From NCBI GenBank assembly GCA_002354335.1, contig DELI01000024.1:103700-164436 (forward strand): a stretch of 60,737 bases of DNA, given 5' to 3'. The notes beneath the pieces were generated by a model. It made no database searches. It had not been told where the DNA came from and was given only the letters and a program-made list of their open reading frames with translations. Positions within the stretch are counted from its first letter, which is position 1; each line of letters begins with the position of its first letter. The DNA is from Sphingobacterium sp. UBA2700. GTDB taxonomy: Bacteria > Bacteroidota > Bacteroidia > Sphingobacteriales > Sphingobacteriaceae. This document shows positions 43,001 through 51,289 of this stretch, one piece after another. Both the position numbers and the translations under genes were made by a program.

Positions 43001-43444
43001 TATGGTACATCAAAGAAAACGTTAGAGGGTCGCGATGGAACGTATGTAGCTTCAGGCATGGTGGCTTCACAGAATGGAAATGGACAATGGGTAAGTACTG
43101 GAGTTGAAAACAGCAAGCAGGTGAATGCGCAAGACTACTGGAACTTGGTAGCAAGTGATAAAGAAGTTATGGTTTCGGAAGAGATGATCAACGATATGAG
43201 CTATATCGCGATGCGTGAGATCAGCCTTTCATACAACCTTCCGAAAAGTTTTCTTCCACATAAAGCGGTGAAGAACTTAAAGCTTGGAATTTACGGTAGA
43301 AACCTATTCTATTTCCAACGCAAAACTGATGGTTTCTCGCCTGAATCAGCTTCATTTAATGTGCATAACTCATCGATTGGTATCGAATCGACTTCTCTTC
43401 CAATGATGCGCAACTTCGGAATTAACTTATCAATGGGCCTGTAA
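40094..43444 (+). CDS. SusC/RagA family TonB-dependent transporter, FecIR-linked
   Basis: 1116 aa. A long leader (about 46 residues, two positive clusters and a hydrophobic core ending VGMAQS) precedes the carboxypeptidase-regulatory-like domain at about 48-135 (SVNGVVRDANGKAVEGVTVVI). TonB-box/plug: EEVVVTALGIKRDKKALGY, ANALSGKVAGVQVSRAASGAGGSAKVVIRGN, DIESMSVLKGPNAAALYGQRGSNGVI. The barrel ends NLSMGL. No STN domain is visible between leader and regulatory-like domain, although FecIR-controlled transporters usually carry one. SusD follows after 12 bases. The substrate is unknown. Confidence 0.96.
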   Translation: MSNYLHKKKGVLTAFLLHFSRPKSTWGLHMALCGAMSMSVQVGMAQSSASVNGVVRDANGKAVEGVTVVIQNRAQSFRQTTVTDAAGTFNFSQIPDGQGYSFTFNSLGYSSKTLSDYNIKGNDKVSLSVTLESSAENLEEVVVTALGIKRDKKALGYTVAELKGDELTNGKEANVANALSGKVAGVQVSRAASGAGGSAKVVIRGNNSLIGNSQPLYVVDGVPIDNQNLSAPSQWGGTDYGDGIGNINPDDIESMSVLKGPNAAALYGQRGSNGVILITTKSGKAGKTNFNFNSDYSIGTGLVLPDFQNEYGQGLNGTFTHFRKDDGTIVSMAQAIANNFSGIPKMSGGRDRTTRASWGARMEGQQYEDMYGNILAFNPASDTYKSFFQTEKQWVNNLSVDGGNEKVNYRFSYANTNVDGYIPTNTLNRNNFGLRSQAKITDKLHIDVKANYIIQQAENRPTVSDAADNPAYLFISQPRSLSNSIASNYKWTADEVKKQLGFSAVYEGLEKTYATNSSTANPFWTINENHNEDRRDRLIGMLRLSYDVMPWLKLSATGGTDFYTDQRFRYRPINTYQSLNKKGDIREEVIRSREDNYDFLASSNFAANDDINLSFNLGASHLSRYLRLTGNSGNQFIVPNLYVINNTTTNTYLFDLIESQINSAYMSGQFAFRDYWFVDFSARNDWSSTLSKKNNSFFYPSVSSSLVLSDAFNWKSSTMPYAKIRASWAQAGSSGNPYQLTGAYSLNQYTHGGIPMASYTEIIPDPDLKNELTTSIEAGADFRFLSSRLSLSFTYYEARTKNQILDVPISPSSLYVKNRINAGEISNKGFEFVISGTPVKTENFEWTSQFNFNRNRNKVESLYPGVETFLLATDRGINVVAEVGKPFGQLIGTQFAWIKDDAGNRLIDPNTGLPLRTSGRVETDLGNAQPDWIGGFSNNLRYKGFTLHALVDIRQGGIIFSQSNREQIIYGTSKKTLEGRDGTYVASGMVASQNGNGQWVSTGVENSKQVNAQDYWNLVASDKEVMVSEEMINDMSYIAMREISLSYNLPKSFLPHKAVKNLKLGIYGRNLFYFQRKTDGFSPESASFNVHNSSIGIESTSLPMMRNFGINLSMGL

Positions 43445-43456
43445 AAAAGAACAACA

Positions 43457-44956
43457 ATGAAAACATTAAAACATATTACCTATATAAGCATCGGCGCCCT
43501 ATTGATGACAACAGCGTCGTGTACAAAGGATTTCGAAAGAATAAACACGCCTCCGACTTCGGTAACTGAAGTTGATCCTTCACTATTGATGGCTCGCGTA
43601 TTACGCGACGGTACTTTCCAAGAGTCCGGAGAACTCCCGAACACAAAATTCGGTTCATGGATTCAACATTGGGCAGGCGGACCGGTAGTTCCGGTTTCCA
43701 GATATTTTGAAGGTCCCGAAAACCTGATCTGGGCGCAGCATTATCAGTTGTTTAGAAATATCGCCCAGATTCGTGAAGAGCTTAGCGGCTTAGAAAACGA
43801 TCCTGCCGGTAGAAGCAAACTAGCGATTGCAGATATCTATGAGGTATTCTTATTTCAACGTCTAACGGATCTATTTGGAGACATTCCTTTTTCGGAAATT
43901 ACGAAATCAAGTACTCAAATCAATAGAACGCCAAAGTTCGACAAACAAGAGGATATCTATCCGGCTTTAATTCAAAGATTAAATGCCGCTTTAGGCAAAT
44001 TAACAACGGGGGATGCGAGCTATGGCACTTCAGACTTCTTCTATTCTGGAAACATTGACAAGTGGAAGAAATTCGGGAACTCCTTAAAACTACGTCTTGG
44101 AATGCGCCTTCGCTATGCTAACGCAAGCTTAGCGCAGCAGACCGTAACGGAAGCAATGGGTTCAAGCTATGGATTGTTAAGCAGCAATGCGGATAACGCC
44201 GCTGTGGCAACATTCAATAATGCACAGGCAGAAAATCAGAATCCTATCCTCAGACAGTTGACCACCGGTAGTGCCGATCTACGGTATCTCGCAAACACCT
44301 TGGTCGATAAATTGAAGGAGTATAATGATCCTCGCCTTCCTTTATTAGCGGAACCCGTTACGATTAATGGAAACAGCACCTATCAGGGTATCGGAGTAGC
44401 ACTAACGGATAACCAGCTTTCACAACTGATCCGAGCAAATTACTCTACGCCCAACAAGGCAACATACTTCAGTCAAAGTTTCACCCCCATCCCTGTTTAT
44501 GCTTTAACCTATTCAGATGTTTGTTTCTACAAAGCGGAAGCTGCCATTCTAGGATGGGGCCTGAGCGCTGCTGATGTGCAAAGCAATTTCGTAAATGGCG
44601 TGAAAGCTGCGGCTGCACTGCCACCTTACAATCTTTCAACTCTTCCTGCAAGTTATGAGCAGAATGTCCTTGCATTAACAGGGTTATCGAACGATCAGAA
44701 GATGGAGAAGATTGCGACCCAAAAATGGATTCATCTATTTGGTCGTAATATGGAAGCTTTTTCCGAATGGAGACGAACAGGATACCCACGCCTAACAGCA
44801 GGTCCTAATCCTGGTTCGACAAATGGACAAATCCCGCGTCGCGCTATCTATTCCAGCGATGAGTCAGAATTGAATAAAGCAAATTATGACGAAGCCGTAG
44901 GAAGACTGAGCAACGGCGATTCCTTCCTTTCGAAAGTTTGGTGGGATAAACGATAA
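43457..44956 (+). CDS. SusD/RagB-like lipoprotein (SusD-like_2 type)
   Basis: 499 aa. Lipobox TTASC (Cys about 22). TKDFERINTPPTSVTEVDPSLLMARVLRD and the HWAGGPVVPVSRYF segment fit the SusD-like_2 group (PF12771). KWKKFGNSLKLRLGMRLRYANASLAQ and DVCFYKAEAAILGWGLSAADVQSNFVNGVKAA are TPR-type helices; KWIHLFGRNMEAFSEWRRTGYPRL is a family hallmark. It is the surface ligand-binding partner of the SusC just upstream. Stop codon is inside a 52-bp perfect palindrome. Confidence 0.94.
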   Translation: MKTLKHITYISIGALLMTTASCTKDFERINTPPTSVTEVDPSLLMARVLRDGTFQESGELPNTKFGSWIQHWAGGPVVPVSRYFEGPENLIWAQHYQLFRNIAQIREELSGLENDPAGRSKLAIADIYEVFLFQRLTDLFGDIPFSEITKSSTQINRTPKFDKQEDIYPALIQRLNAALGKLTTGDASYGTSDFFYSGNIDKWKKFGNSLKLRLGMRLRYANASLAQQTVTEAMGSSYGLLSSNADNAAVATFNNAQAENQNPILRQLTTGSADLRYLANTLVDKLKEYNDPRLPLLAEPVTINGNSTYQGIGVALTDNQLSQLIRANYSTPNKATYFSQSFTPIPVYALTYSDVCFYKAEAAILGWGLSAADVQSNFVNGVKAAAALPPYNLSTLPASYEQNVLALTGLSNDQKMEKIATQKWIHLFGRNMEAFSEWRRTGYPRLTAGPNPGSTNGQIPRRAIYSSDESELNKANYDEAVGRLSNGDSFLSKVWWDKR

Positions 44957-45005
44957 TATAAATAAAAAGCCGCTAGCGATCGCTAGCGGCTTTTTATTTA
45001 TATTA
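44954..45005. terminator. Bidirectional terminator, 52-bp perfect palindrome
   Basis: Two 26-bp arms meet without a spacer at GCGATCGC; the GC-rich core GCCGCTAGCGA is flanked by A and T runs so each strand ends in TTTTTATTTATA. It starts at the susD stop codon and serves both susD (+) and the convergent nuclease-like gene (-). Confidence 0.9.
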
Positions 45006-45020
45006 ATTCATAACGCTCAT

Positions 45021-46928
45021 CTATCTAACCAAATACGTCTTGATGACGCCGTTATTTTCCGTAGGATTCCAACGGATCTGATCAGCTTTGCCATCGCCAT
45101 TGATATCCTCGAAATAATAATTCGTTGATTCCTTCTGCGAGGTACCTCGCAGTGAATAAACCGGACTTTCAAATGTTGTGCTTGTGCCTAAGTAAATCTT
45201 CGGCTCTCCTAAGTTATTGGAAGCATTCCAATATATCTTATCGGCTTTACCATCGCCATTGACATCCGCAAAGTAGAACTTCGTACTTTCTAATCCGCTC
45301 GTTGCTCCGGCATTCGAGTGGTCGACAGACTTTGTAAATGTTCCGTCGCTATTGGAAAGAAAAACCATCGCTTTTCCGCTGTCTAAGCTCGCCTGCCAGC
45401 GTACTAAATCATATTTGCCATCACCGTTAATATCTGCAAAATAATAGTTAGTATTCGCGGTGCTACTACCTACATTGGACGAACTTATCACCGTGCCAGA
45501 GAAATTACCGCCGCCAGTAGCAAGATAAACGCGAATATTTCCGCCGTCATGGGTAGAGTTCCAATAGATTTTATCCGCCATTCCGTCGCCATTTACATCA
45601 GCAAAAAAGAACTTCGTTGTTGTGCCTGCAGATGTACCTTCAGGATTATCAATCGCCGTTGCTGAAAAACTACCATTGCTCGATGCTAAGTAAACCTGTG
45701 TTTTACCTGAAACCAAGCCTTTATTCCAACGAATCAGATCGGCTTTCTTGTCGCCATTGACGTCGGCGAAATAATAATATGAATCTGCAGAGGAACTTGC
45801 TGACGCGTCATGCACGACTGCAGTACTTTGGAACCCTCCGTTGCCATTTGCTAAATAAACTGAAACCTTGCCTCCGTTTGAGCCGGCATTCCAGCTAATC
45901 TTATCTTTCTTCCCATCGCCATTGATATCAGCGAAGAAGTATTGATTCTTTGCATCGCTGGAAGCTGCAGAAGCGTCTTGTTTTGAAGCTCCGAAAATTG
46001 CAGGAATATATCGTGCAAATACCGGAAAATGGTCGGATGGCCACATCGTCTTCCCATCCACCGTGTACTTATCTTTTACCACCTTATAGCTACGGAAGGC
46101 AAGATCGCGTGTACTCATAACATAGTCAATCTTTTTTGAGCCTACTCCGGTCCAGTTATGAAAGGTTGGGTCGCCTTGTGCTTCCATAAGCGCATCCACC
46201 ATATTGAATCCATCCGCATCCTTTATTGTATTAATTTCCGTTGTACCTGGAATAGCATTAAAATCACCCATACAGATCACAGGACGACCTCCGTGGTTTG
46301 CTTTAATACAGTCTAATAAAATCTGAGCAAATTCTTTTCTATACTCCCCTGCATCAGCAGTGTGATACCAATGTGAGTTGATGACGAAGTATTCATTGTT
46401 ATTCTTCACATCTTTTAAAATCACCCATTTGGCACTAGAAATGATAGTCCCAGCAACGAACTCTTTGATCAAATGACCAGCATTGACTAAAGTAAACCTG
46501 CTCTTCTTATAAAAAATTGATTTAGGAGATCCGTTCGCAGCTCCAGTTTTGTAAACTGCATAGCCGGCTTGATCCATCGCAGAGTTTACATAATCCTCCA
46601 CATCGTTGTTGGCCAACTCCTGTACCCCTAAGATATCTACCTCATTATCGTTCATTAGCGTAGTAAGCTTGCTCATTCGCTGAAGTTGGGTAAAAGGGTC
46701 GGCGTTCGTAGGGTTTCTCAGATTAAAAGACATGACTGTAAAAGATTCCTCTAACACCAAAGGATTTGGATTAATTACGTTTGGTTCTTCAGGCGTTGCA
46801 GGAGTCTCAACATCTTCTTTAGGTTGAACCGTATTTTTTTCACATCCCATGGTACAGAGCAATAAAGCTGTCGCCATTACTTTACATAATCCCTTCGTTC
46901 CAAAGGCTTTAAATGGTGATTTTAGCAT
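45021..46928 (-). CDS. Secreted EEP-fold phosphodiesterase/nuclease-like lipoprotein with six VCBS/FG-GAP repeats
   Basis: 635 aa. N-terminal signal with TMGC lipobox (Cys about 29), then a short Pro/Glu linker. Residues about 60-310 are an endonuclease/exonuclease/phosphatase domain with all core motifs: MSFNLRN (Asn), ILGVQELANND (metal Glu), VINSHWYHTAD (His), VICMGDFNAIPG (Asp/Asn) and MWPSDHFPVFARY (catalytic Asp-His). About 325-635 are six repeats of the DxNGDGxxD calcium-binding VCBS/FG-GAP type. Its substrate could be a nucleic acid, phosphoinositide or phospholipid headgroup. It is convergent with the FecIR-SusCD genes and may process their substrate. Confidence 0.87.
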   Translation of the reverse strand: MLKSPFKAFGTKGLCKVMATALLLCTMGCEKNTVQPKEDVETPATPEEPNVINPNPLVLEESFTVMSFNLRNPTNADPFTQLQRMSKLTTLMNDNEVDILGVQELANNDVEDYVNSAMDQAGYAVYKTGAANGSPKSIFYKKSRFTLVNAGHLIKEFVAGTIISSAKWVILKDVKNNNEYFVINSHWYHTADAGEYRKEFAQILLDCIKANHGGRPVICMGDFNAIPGTTEINTIKDADGFNMVDALMEAQGDPTFHNWTGVGSKKIDYVMSTRDLAFRSYKVVKDKYTVDGKTMWPSDHFPVFARYIPAIFGASKQDASAASSDAKNQYFFADINGDGKKDKISWNAGSNGGKVSVYLANGNGGFQSTAVVHDASASSSADSYYYFADVNGDKKADLIRWNKGLVSGKTQVYLASSNGSFSATAIDNPEGTSAGTTTKFFFADVNGDGMADKIYWNSTHDGGNIRVYLATGGGNFSGTVISSSNVGSSTANTNYYFADINGDGKYDLVRWQASLDSGKAMVFLSNSDGTFTKSVDHSNAGATSGLESTKFYFADVNGDGKADKIYWNASNNLGEPKIYLGTSTTFESPVYSLRGTSQKESTNYYFEDINGDGKADQIRWNPTENNGVIKTYLVR

Positions 46929-47133
46929 AATATAGTTTTGTTTTTTAATTGGCTTTAAAAATAGTATTTAAGATTATTAAAGATTATGAAACTAAATTAT
47001 AAATATAATTGAATAGAAAAAACACTTTTATAATATATTTTAAGTCTTTCTAGAGGCGTCGATTATTTCAGGCTAAAACATTTTATAAAAACTCACGTTT
47101 AAAAAATATCAACTCGACATAAAATCTACGATC

Positions 47134-47583
47134 ATGACGCTACAAGCACGTTTAGAAAATTTAGATAGAAAATTTGGATTTATTAACAACCCCGAGGACT
47201 TTGATTTTAACTTATCGCCGGAAAGGATAGCCTATAGAAATGAGGCATTAAGAACGAAAGACAGGGATTTATACACTGCTTATTTAGCCGATCATTTTCC
47301 TAATGAAATGGCGGCAGAGCTTAAGCGTTTCGATGAGCTACTTCCCAAGATACGACGTGTGAGTAAAGATGAGGCGGAAGACATTTTTCGTGCGAAAGGC
47401 ATTAATCTGCTTCAGGCAGACTTCAGCGCAAAGGACGAAGACTCGATCTTCAAAATGCTTAGCGTTGCTGAGGAGGATCTGAATTGGCATCTAGAAGGAA
47501 GTGACACTGATGTATTGAACAGCAAGGCCAGACCGATTTCTGTTCTGAACAACCTCGATCAACTATGGCTGATAATCGATTAA
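47134..47583 (+). CDS. Protein of unknown function
   Basis: 149 aa, cytoplasmic, charged and mostly alpha-helical. No signal, transmembrane helix or Cys. Visible features: an acidic patch NNPEDFDFNLSPERIAYRNEALR near the N-terminus and KRFDELLPKIRRVSKDEAEDIF in the middle. I do not recognise the family. It stands alone, 205 bases from the EEP gene and 234 from a small membrane-protein ORF. Codon use is like the neighbours. Confidence 0.65.
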   Translation: MTLQARLENLDRKFGFINNPEDFDFNLSPERIAYRNEALRTKDRDLYTAYLADHFPNEMAAELKRFDELLPKIRRVSKDEAEDIFRAKGINLLQADFSAKDEDSIFKMLSVAEEDLNWHLEGSDTDVLNSKARPISVLNNLDQLWLIID

Positions 47584-47817
47584 TTTTAACATTTAGATTA
47601 TAAGTCTTTCAATATTAATTCAATATTAACCTTTAATTATAATAATAACAATAAATTATTGCTTAATTAAACATTTTACACTACTTTTACAGGGTATTCA
47701 ATCGATTGCTGCAAGATTTGAAGACTTTCCCTACAAGTAACGAGTAAAACGCCGTTATGGGTATTCACGAAAGAGTAAAAAAAAACTCTCAAACAATACC
47801 TGTACAGATTTTAATTT

Positions 47818-47994
47818 ATGCAGATGATCACGATATCTATTATTTCCGTTGTATTATTAGTTCTTTACGTACTATTCAAAACAAAAGTTATATGTTTTCA
47901 TGTATGGACAAGCCGCATCGATAGCAGAGGCAAAACGGTGCGATATTGTTCAAAATGCGGTCGGAAGGGTAAAAATGGGCCACTCATACCATAA
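47818..47994 (+). CDS. Small membrane protein with a Cys/His metal-knuckle-like tail
   Basis: 58 aa. One transmembrane helix at about 4-20 (ITISIISVVLLVLYVLF), then a basic cytoplasmic-type tail with ICFHVW (CxH) and RYCSKCGRKGK (CxxC), which could form a zinc ribbon or knuckle. No annotated family is recognised. It has no clear Shine-Dalgarno; coding potential is supported only by the ordered architecture of helix plus Cys/His pairs, and no second candidate frame exists here. Confidence 0.5.
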   Translation: MQMITISIISVVLLVLYVLFKTKVICFHVWTSRIDSRGKTVRYCSKCGRKGKNGPLIP

Positions 47995-48161
47995 ACTTCA
48001 TTCTTCAATTTAATTATTACTCGCCTTTGATCAAAGCGAGTGACGTATTGTATTGGATGTGTTCCATTTCAAAAAGGGTTATAGAAAACCCTGCAGAAGC
48101 TAATGCCCTCCGAATATATTGAGAGGATGGTATTCAGACATCTATTTATCCGAATGATAAT

Positions 48162-49271
48162 CTAGTTCAATAATTTTGAAAGAGTGATTTGTAAAGAATC
48201 TCCACGGAGGTTTTTCTCTACAATTGTTCCTTTATTATCAATCAATACGTTTTGTGGAATTGCAATGATACCGTATTCAACTGCAGCGGCGCACTGTAAT
48301 CCTTGCAAGTCCGAAACATGTATCCACGGTAGATCATCATCTTTAATGGCCTTCAACCAATCTGCTTTCCTACTATCCAATGAAACTGCGTAGATCTCGA
48401 AACCCTTATCCTTAAATTCAGCATATGCTCGTTTAAGGTTGGGATTCTCTGCTCGACAAGGCCCACACCAAGACGACCAGAACCCCAGTAACACATACTT
48501 CCCTTTGACTTCAGAAAGCTTAATCAAATTGCCAGTACTATCTGCAAGATTGACTTCGATCATAGGCTTTCCAACCCCCGTTTTTTTCGAAATTTCCAAT
48601 CTATTGGACATTTCGCGACCTTCTTCCGAATCCTTCGCCTTTTCACCAAGGGCCGCTAAAAATGGAGAAAATTTTTCTACGTCAATAATGTAAGATCGCG
48701 CTTTTACCACGTCAAACGCCACCATGGACTCAGGATTGCGCTTCACAAAGTCCAATTCGGCTAAATTAATCGCTGAACTCAGCTTTGCAACTGCAGCTAA
48801 ATAGTCTTTCATTAATACACTGTCTTTCTTCGCTAGAACAGACCGATAGGTAGAAAAGACTGAATCCAATTCTTTGCGAATACCGCCGATTTGTCCTTTT
48901 AATTGGACGGCCAAAGCTTGCTCAGCACCTGCAGAGACCTGCGCTTCCCGAATATCCTCATCGATTTCAATCAAGACGTTTCCAGGTTCCAAGTAAAACT
49001 CTAAATAAATATAGCGCTGAGCCTTATCTTCGGAGATGAATTGTAGAGTGGCTTTTTGTACAGCGGAAACTTGTCCTTTGATCGTAAAATTACCATCGAC
49101 AATATTGGCCGTGTCGCTCAAATAATTTCCGTCATCCCCAGGATAGCCCAAACAAATTTTCGAGCGCCCCTCCGGGTGTTTTACTTTTCCTTTGACTATA
49201 AATTCTGCGGCGAACGCCGGTAGACACATAGCACACGCGATTGCTATAGAGAAAAACTTTAAATAATTCAT
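48162..49271 (-). CDS. TlpA-like thiol:disulfide oxidoreductase with DUF4369 domain
   Basis: 369 aa from the ATG at 49271; an in-frame start at 49340 has no signal peptide and was rejected. Signal peptide ends PAFAAEF. Residues about 24-115 are a DUF4369-type beta domain (FIVKGKVKHPEG, LEFYLEPGNVLIEID), followed by a helical linker and a C-terminal thioredoxin/TlpA domain with active site SSWCGPCRAENPNLKRAY. IAIPQNVLIDNKGTIVEKNLRG carries the cis-Pro loop. Periplasmic or surface-facing reductase typical of Bacteroidota; its client is unknown. No other cytochrome or Dsb gene is adjacent. Confidence 0.9.
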   Translation of the reverse strand: MNYLKFFSIAIACAMCLPAFAAEFIVKGKVKHPEGRSKICLGYPGDDGNYLSDTANIVDGNFTIKGQVSAVQKATLQFISEDKAQRYIYLEFYLEPGNVLIEIDEDIREAQVSAGAEQALAVQLKGQIGGIRKELDSVFSTYRSVLAKKDSVLMKDYLAAVAKLSSAINLAELDFVKRNPESMVAFDVVKARSYIIDVEKFSPFLAALGEKAKDSEEGREMSNRLEISKKTGVGKPMIEVNLADSTGNLIKLSEVKGKYVLLGFWSSWCGPCRAENPNLKRAYAEFKDKGFEIYAVSLDSRKADWLKAIKDDDLPWIHVSDLQGLQCAAAVEYGIIAIPQNVLIDNKGTIVEKNLRGDSLQITLSKLLN

Positions 49272-49465
49272 ATTTGTCGATTGCTTTAGGCTATAAAGAC
49301 TCAACCCCTTAATAGTTAATCTAATATAAAGACTAAACAACTATCATAAAACCAAAAATATGTTAAATAACATTTAATTTATTATACCCACACAAACATT
49401 CTTTCTCAAACTCCAATGCCTCAAACTAGATTTGCCGCCCAAGCATCGTTGCGAACGCAAAGGAT

Positions 49466-49498
49466 AAAAAAAGCCCTCTAATAAATTAGAGAGCTTTT
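49466..49498 (-). terminator. Terminator of the DUF4870 gene
   Basis: On the minus strand, AAAAGCTCTCTAAT / ATTAGAGGGCTTTT with a TT loop and one mismatch ends in a seven-T run. It lies 34 bases after the DUF4870 stop. Confidence 0.75.
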
Positions 49499-49531
49499 GA
49501 CAACAATATTAAGAGTATAAAATTAGTCTTA

Positions 49532-49882
49532 TTATATTCCTTTAAACCAATCCTGGAACATCGGTCCCACGACCGGTACAGGGTTTGTTTTTCCACTAAT
49601 GGCACCTAAAATCCCGATAATCCAAAGGACGAAAAGTACAGCGAAAAGTACATAACCGATAATGGCGCCTACTGCTGGAATGAAGTTCAATACCCCACTA
49701 AGAATCCCGATTACTAACAGACCCAGATTCTGGCGAATGTGAAATTTAACAAAAGGATCTTGCTTGTCCTTATTCATGATAAAGGCTACTAAAAGCCCAA
49801 TCCAAGTGATGTAAGCAATAATTCCAATTGTCTTGTTGTCTTGTAAACCGGCTGTGTTAACTTTTAAATCATTCTTTTCCAT
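49532..49882 (-). CDS. DUF4870 family membrane protein
   Basis: 116 aa from the ATG at 49882; the in-frame start at 49933 was rejected because the family starts close to MEKND. Three transmembrane segments (TIGIIAYITWIGLLVAFIM; HIRQNLGLLVIGILSGVLNF; GYVLFAVLFVLWIIGIL). KDPFVKFHIRQNLGL is the conserved DUF4870 signature. Function unknown. It ends in a good terminator and seems to be monocistronic. Confidence 0.88.
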   Translation of the reverse strand: MEKNDLKVNTAGLQDNKTIGIIAYITWIGLLVAFIMNKDKQDPFVKFHIRQNLGLLVIGILSGVLNFIPAVGAIIGYVLFAVLFVLWIIGILGAISGKTNPVPVVGPMFQDWFKGI

Positions 49883-50004
49883 GATTAGCGATATTTTAAT
49901 TTTGTAAATGTTGCACCATTCAGCTACGATCATGTATCTGATGGTATAACAAACATACAGCTAATCATAGGAGTTTTTTATCCCTGAAATCAGGGTTTTT
50001 TAAC

Positions 50005-51288
50005 CTATTCCGACTCCTTACCTACAACAATCTTTAACATATCTTCATAGCGCAGGTATTGTGAAGCGATAGTCCTTACCTCTTCCGCACTAATATGTTG
50101 GATAACATCCGTGTAATAGTGATAATAATCTAGTGTCAACCCTGAAAAATAAACAGATTTAAACTTATCTACATGGGAAAATACCGATTCCAGACTACCC
50201 AACATGCTCCCGAGCATGTAGTTTCGAACCAGTTCCATTTCTTGATCAGGAACCAACTCTTCCTGCAAACGATCCATTTCTTTTTGTATCTCCGTCAGGG
50301 TATCTGCCGTATATTCCACGCCTACTTCTGTTGCGATTGTGATGAAACCAGCATGATGCAAATTCGCAACGGCGGATCCAATGCTATAGGTATAACCCTT
50401 CTCCTCACGGATATTGCTCATCAGGCGAGAGCCAAAGTATCCCCCCAGCAAAGTATTTGTAAATTGTAATGCGGGATAGTCCGGATGCACACGTTGTATG
50501 CTGCGCTTACCCAGGCGTATAGCCGACTGTAAAGCGGCTGGCTTGTCGATGAAGCTATAAACAGGTATAATAGGTTCTAAAGCCGGAAAATCATGTTTTT
50601 GTATGACTTCGCTATTTGTCCACTGTTGCTCGAAATATAGCCTAAATTGTGCTAACATTTCAGCCGTAACATTGCCGGACAAGAATAAAGTCGCATTTTT
50701 GGGCTGAATCTGTTTTTTGTAAAGCGCAATAACCTGCTCCCGATTTAATGCACTAAGCGACTCTTTGGTAAGGGAAATTCCATATCGTGTATTCGGAAAT
50801 AGCTCATGGTAGAAACGCCTGCGAGCTAAGAAATCCGACTTTTCCATCGAAATCTGTAGATTCTGCTTATTATTTCGGATATAGGTGTTGAGCTCTTTTT
50901 CCGGAAAAATAGCGTCAGTTAATACGTCATGTACAATGGGCAATATGGCATCAACATGTTTCCTCAAGCTGTACAATGTTAAGGCATTGTGATCAAAACT
51001 ATATTCAGGAACCAAATACGCCCCATAATAATCAATTTCTTCCGCTATGCGCGCGCTCGACAATTTCGAAGTACCCTCTTTCAACAGATTTCCTAATGCC
51101 ACATTAGCAACGGGGTTCTCATTGCCTTCAAATATATTGCGGAATACAAACTCCGCTTTAATGAGCTCCTGTTCAGGGGCAGTAAAAACGAACACTTTCA
51201 AACCGTTGGCAAAATCATATTGCTCTGGCTGCTGGAGCGTAATCTCATCGATGGCATGCAATGCCGGTGCAAGTTCTCTATTGATCAT
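50005..51288 (-). CDS. M16 family peptidase-like subunit (non-catalytic)
   Basis: 427 aa from the ATG at 51288, which lies one base after the stop of the preceding gene; earlier in-frame starts lie inside that gene. M16 fold, but the HxxEH zinc site is missing: the aligned stretch reads LLKEGTSKLSSARIAEEIDYYGA. The C-terminal substrate-binding Arg-Tyr motif is present (LMSNIREEKGYTYSIGSAV). This matches the non-catalytic partner of heterodimeric M16 peptidases, with the catalytic subunit encoded immediately upstream. Neither has a signal peptide, so the pair is probably cytoplasmic. Confidence 0.88.
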   Translation of the reverse strand: MINRELAPALHAIDEITLQQPEQYDFANGLKVFVFTAPEQELIKAEFVFRNIFEGNENPVANVALGNLLKEGTSKLSSARIAEEIDYYGAYLVPEYSFDHNALTLYSLRKHVDAILPIVHDVLTDAIFPEKELNTYIRNNKQNLQISMEKSDFLARRRFYHELFPNTRYGISLTKESLSALNREQVIALYKKQIQPKNATLFLSGNVTAEMLAQFRLYFEQQWTNSEVIQKHDFPALEPIIPVYSFIDKPAALQSAIRLGKRSIQRVHPDYPALQFTNTLLGGYFGSRLMSNIREEKGYTYSIGSAVANLHHAGFITIATEVGVEYTADTLTEIQKEMDRLQEELVPDQEMELVRNYMLGSMLGSLESVFSHVDKFKSVYFSGLTLDYYHYYTDVIQHISAEEVRTIASQYLRYEDMLKIVVGKESE

Positions 51289-51289
51289 A

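Noticed and set aside
48019..48041. Palindrome ACTCGCCTTTGATCAAAGCGAGT after the 58-aa ORF
   Set aside because: It has a bulge and no T run; it may be a weak hairpin but not a supported terminator.
49982..50001. Hairpin CCCTGA / TCAGGG followed by six T on the plus strand
   Set aside because: No plus-strand gene ends here, and on the minus strand no T run follows, so it cannot be assigned as a terminator to any gene seen.
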